Source: Pseudomonas batumici
GTDB taxonomy: Bacteria > Pseudomonadota > Gammaproteobacteria > Pseudomonadales > Pseudomonadaceae
Direction: 5' to 3'
Length of the DNA stretch: 64,000 nt
Assembly (NCBI RefSeq): GCF_000820515.1
Contig: NZ_JXDG01000070.1
Coordinates: 1-64,000 of the forward strand
Part shown: piece after piece, positions 63,580 through 64,000 of the stretch
How the letters are laid out: the number at the start of each line of letters is the position of its first letter
How positions within the stretch are numbered: position 1 is the stretch's first letter
The notes under the pieces: model-generated
What the model was told of the DNA's origin: nothing
The model's input: only the letters and a program-made list of their open reading frames with translations
Database searches by the model: none
Position numbers and translations under genes: made by a program

Positions 63580-64000
63580 ATGCAACGTTTTCTCAGTATC
63601 GCCTTGGCACTCGTCATCGGTCTGACGATGAGCCTCGACGCGAACGCCAAACGCTTCGGCGGCGGCAAGAGCATGGGTTCGGCACCCAGCCATCAAACCA
63701 GCCAGATGGCGCCTTCCGCCGGTGCGGCCGGTGTCGGCGGTGCAGCCGCGACCGCCGGTGCCGCGGGCGCTGCGGCCAAGGCCGGCGGGGCTTCGCGCTG
63801 GTTGGGCCCGCTGGCCGGCATCGCCGCCGGTGGCCTGCTCGCTTCCCTGTTCATGGGTGGCGGCTTCCACGGCATGCAGTTCTTCGACATCCTGATCATG
63901 GCGATCATCGCCTTCGTGATCTTCCGTTTCATTGCCTCCCGTCGACGCAAGCAGCAGGAGCACATGGCTCCGGCCGGCGCGCCGTACCAGCGTGAAGCGT
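63580..64000 (+). CDS. Tim44-like domain protein (3' end cut by window)
   Basis: Starts at ATG 63580 and remains open to the window end (140 codons visible). Signal peptide or anchor (MQRFLSIALALVIGLTMSLDANA), then AKRFGGGKSMGSAP, an Ala/Gly-rich stretch and one membrane segment (FFDILIMAIIAFVIFRFIA). This opening (RxGGGxSxG, Ala/Gly-rich spacer, membrane helix) is characteristic of bacterial Tim44-like proteins, whose soluble domain would lie beyond the window. GGGAA precedes the start. Confidence 0.8.
   Translation, partial: MQRFLSIALALVIGLTMSLDANAKRFGGGKSMGSAPSHQTSQMAPSAGAAGVGGAAATAGAAGAAAKAGGASRWLGPLAGIAAGGLLASLFMGGGFHGMQFFDILIMAIIAFVIFRFIASRRRKQQEHMAPAGAPYQREA

Overview
The window is chromosomal DNA of a fluorescent Pseudomonas, most likely of the P. 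fluorescens / protegens / chlororaphis group. Evidence: high GC throughout; a gene order that follows the P. aeruginosa PA5348-PA5445 backbone as I recall it (HU, rubredoxin reductase, rubredoxin, ubiCA, phoBR, CNNM/CBS protein, M23 peptidase, response regulator, phoU-pstBACS, MFS, then purEK, aspA, oadA/pycA, LysR, RpiR, GGDEF/EAL, uvrD-like helicase); and many copies of the Pseudomonas REP palindrome (core GCCGGCAAGCCGGC) set as inverted pairs between genes. In PAO1 this backbone lies not far from oriC. No rRNA, tRNA, CRISPR array, insertion sequence or prophage was seen.

Layout. 1-4.6 kb: the 3' part of a PAAR/Rhs polymorphic toxin with its immunity gene. 4.9-8.9 kb: HU, rubredoxin system, ubiquinone entry genes ubiC-ubiA, a small secreted protein. 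9.0-22.7 kb: phosphate regulon, phoB-phoR on the plus strand and pstS, pstC-pstA-pstB-phoU on the minus strand, with Pho boxes before phoB, pstC and pstS; a CNNM/CBS membrane protein, an M23 endopeptidase, a HigB/HigA-like toxin-antitoxin pair and a response regulator lie between. 22.9-28.5 kb: MFS carrier, YciA-like thioesterase, YeaD-like mutarotase, DUF3299 and GlsB-like proteins, purE-purK. 28.8-34.3 kb: LysR regulator divergent from aspA, then an AGCS symporter and a type I asparaginase, together an aspartate/asparagine/alanine module. 34.5-37.9 kb: AraC regulator, acetylpolyamine amidohydrolase and a periplasmic polyamine-binding protein.

38-51.6 kb is the accessory part: a 1116-residue DUF6543-like protein; a MocR regulator divergent from a PaiB-like FMN protein and two acetyltransferases; then two tandem type Va autotransporters with related beta-barrels, different passengers (one collagen-like, one a repeat-rich beta-helix) and near-identical 40-bp upstream elements; then a small HipA-N-terminus-like ORF with an XRE regulator under repeated operator-like palindromes. 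51.7-64 kb returns to backbone: two-subunit pyruvate carboxylase with divergent LysR regulator, an RpiR/HexR-type repressor with a palindromic site, a PAS-GGDEF-EAL protein, a UvrD/Rep helicase, an EamA protein, and the start of a Tim44-like protein cut by the window end.

Most noteworthy: the collagen-like autotransporter and its duplicated upstream element; a 12-bp minisatellite of DnaA-box-like sequence coding the linker of the MocR regulator; a hairpin plus T-tract and an overlapping upstream ORF in the purEK leader; and the HipBA-like remnant with four operator-like repeats.
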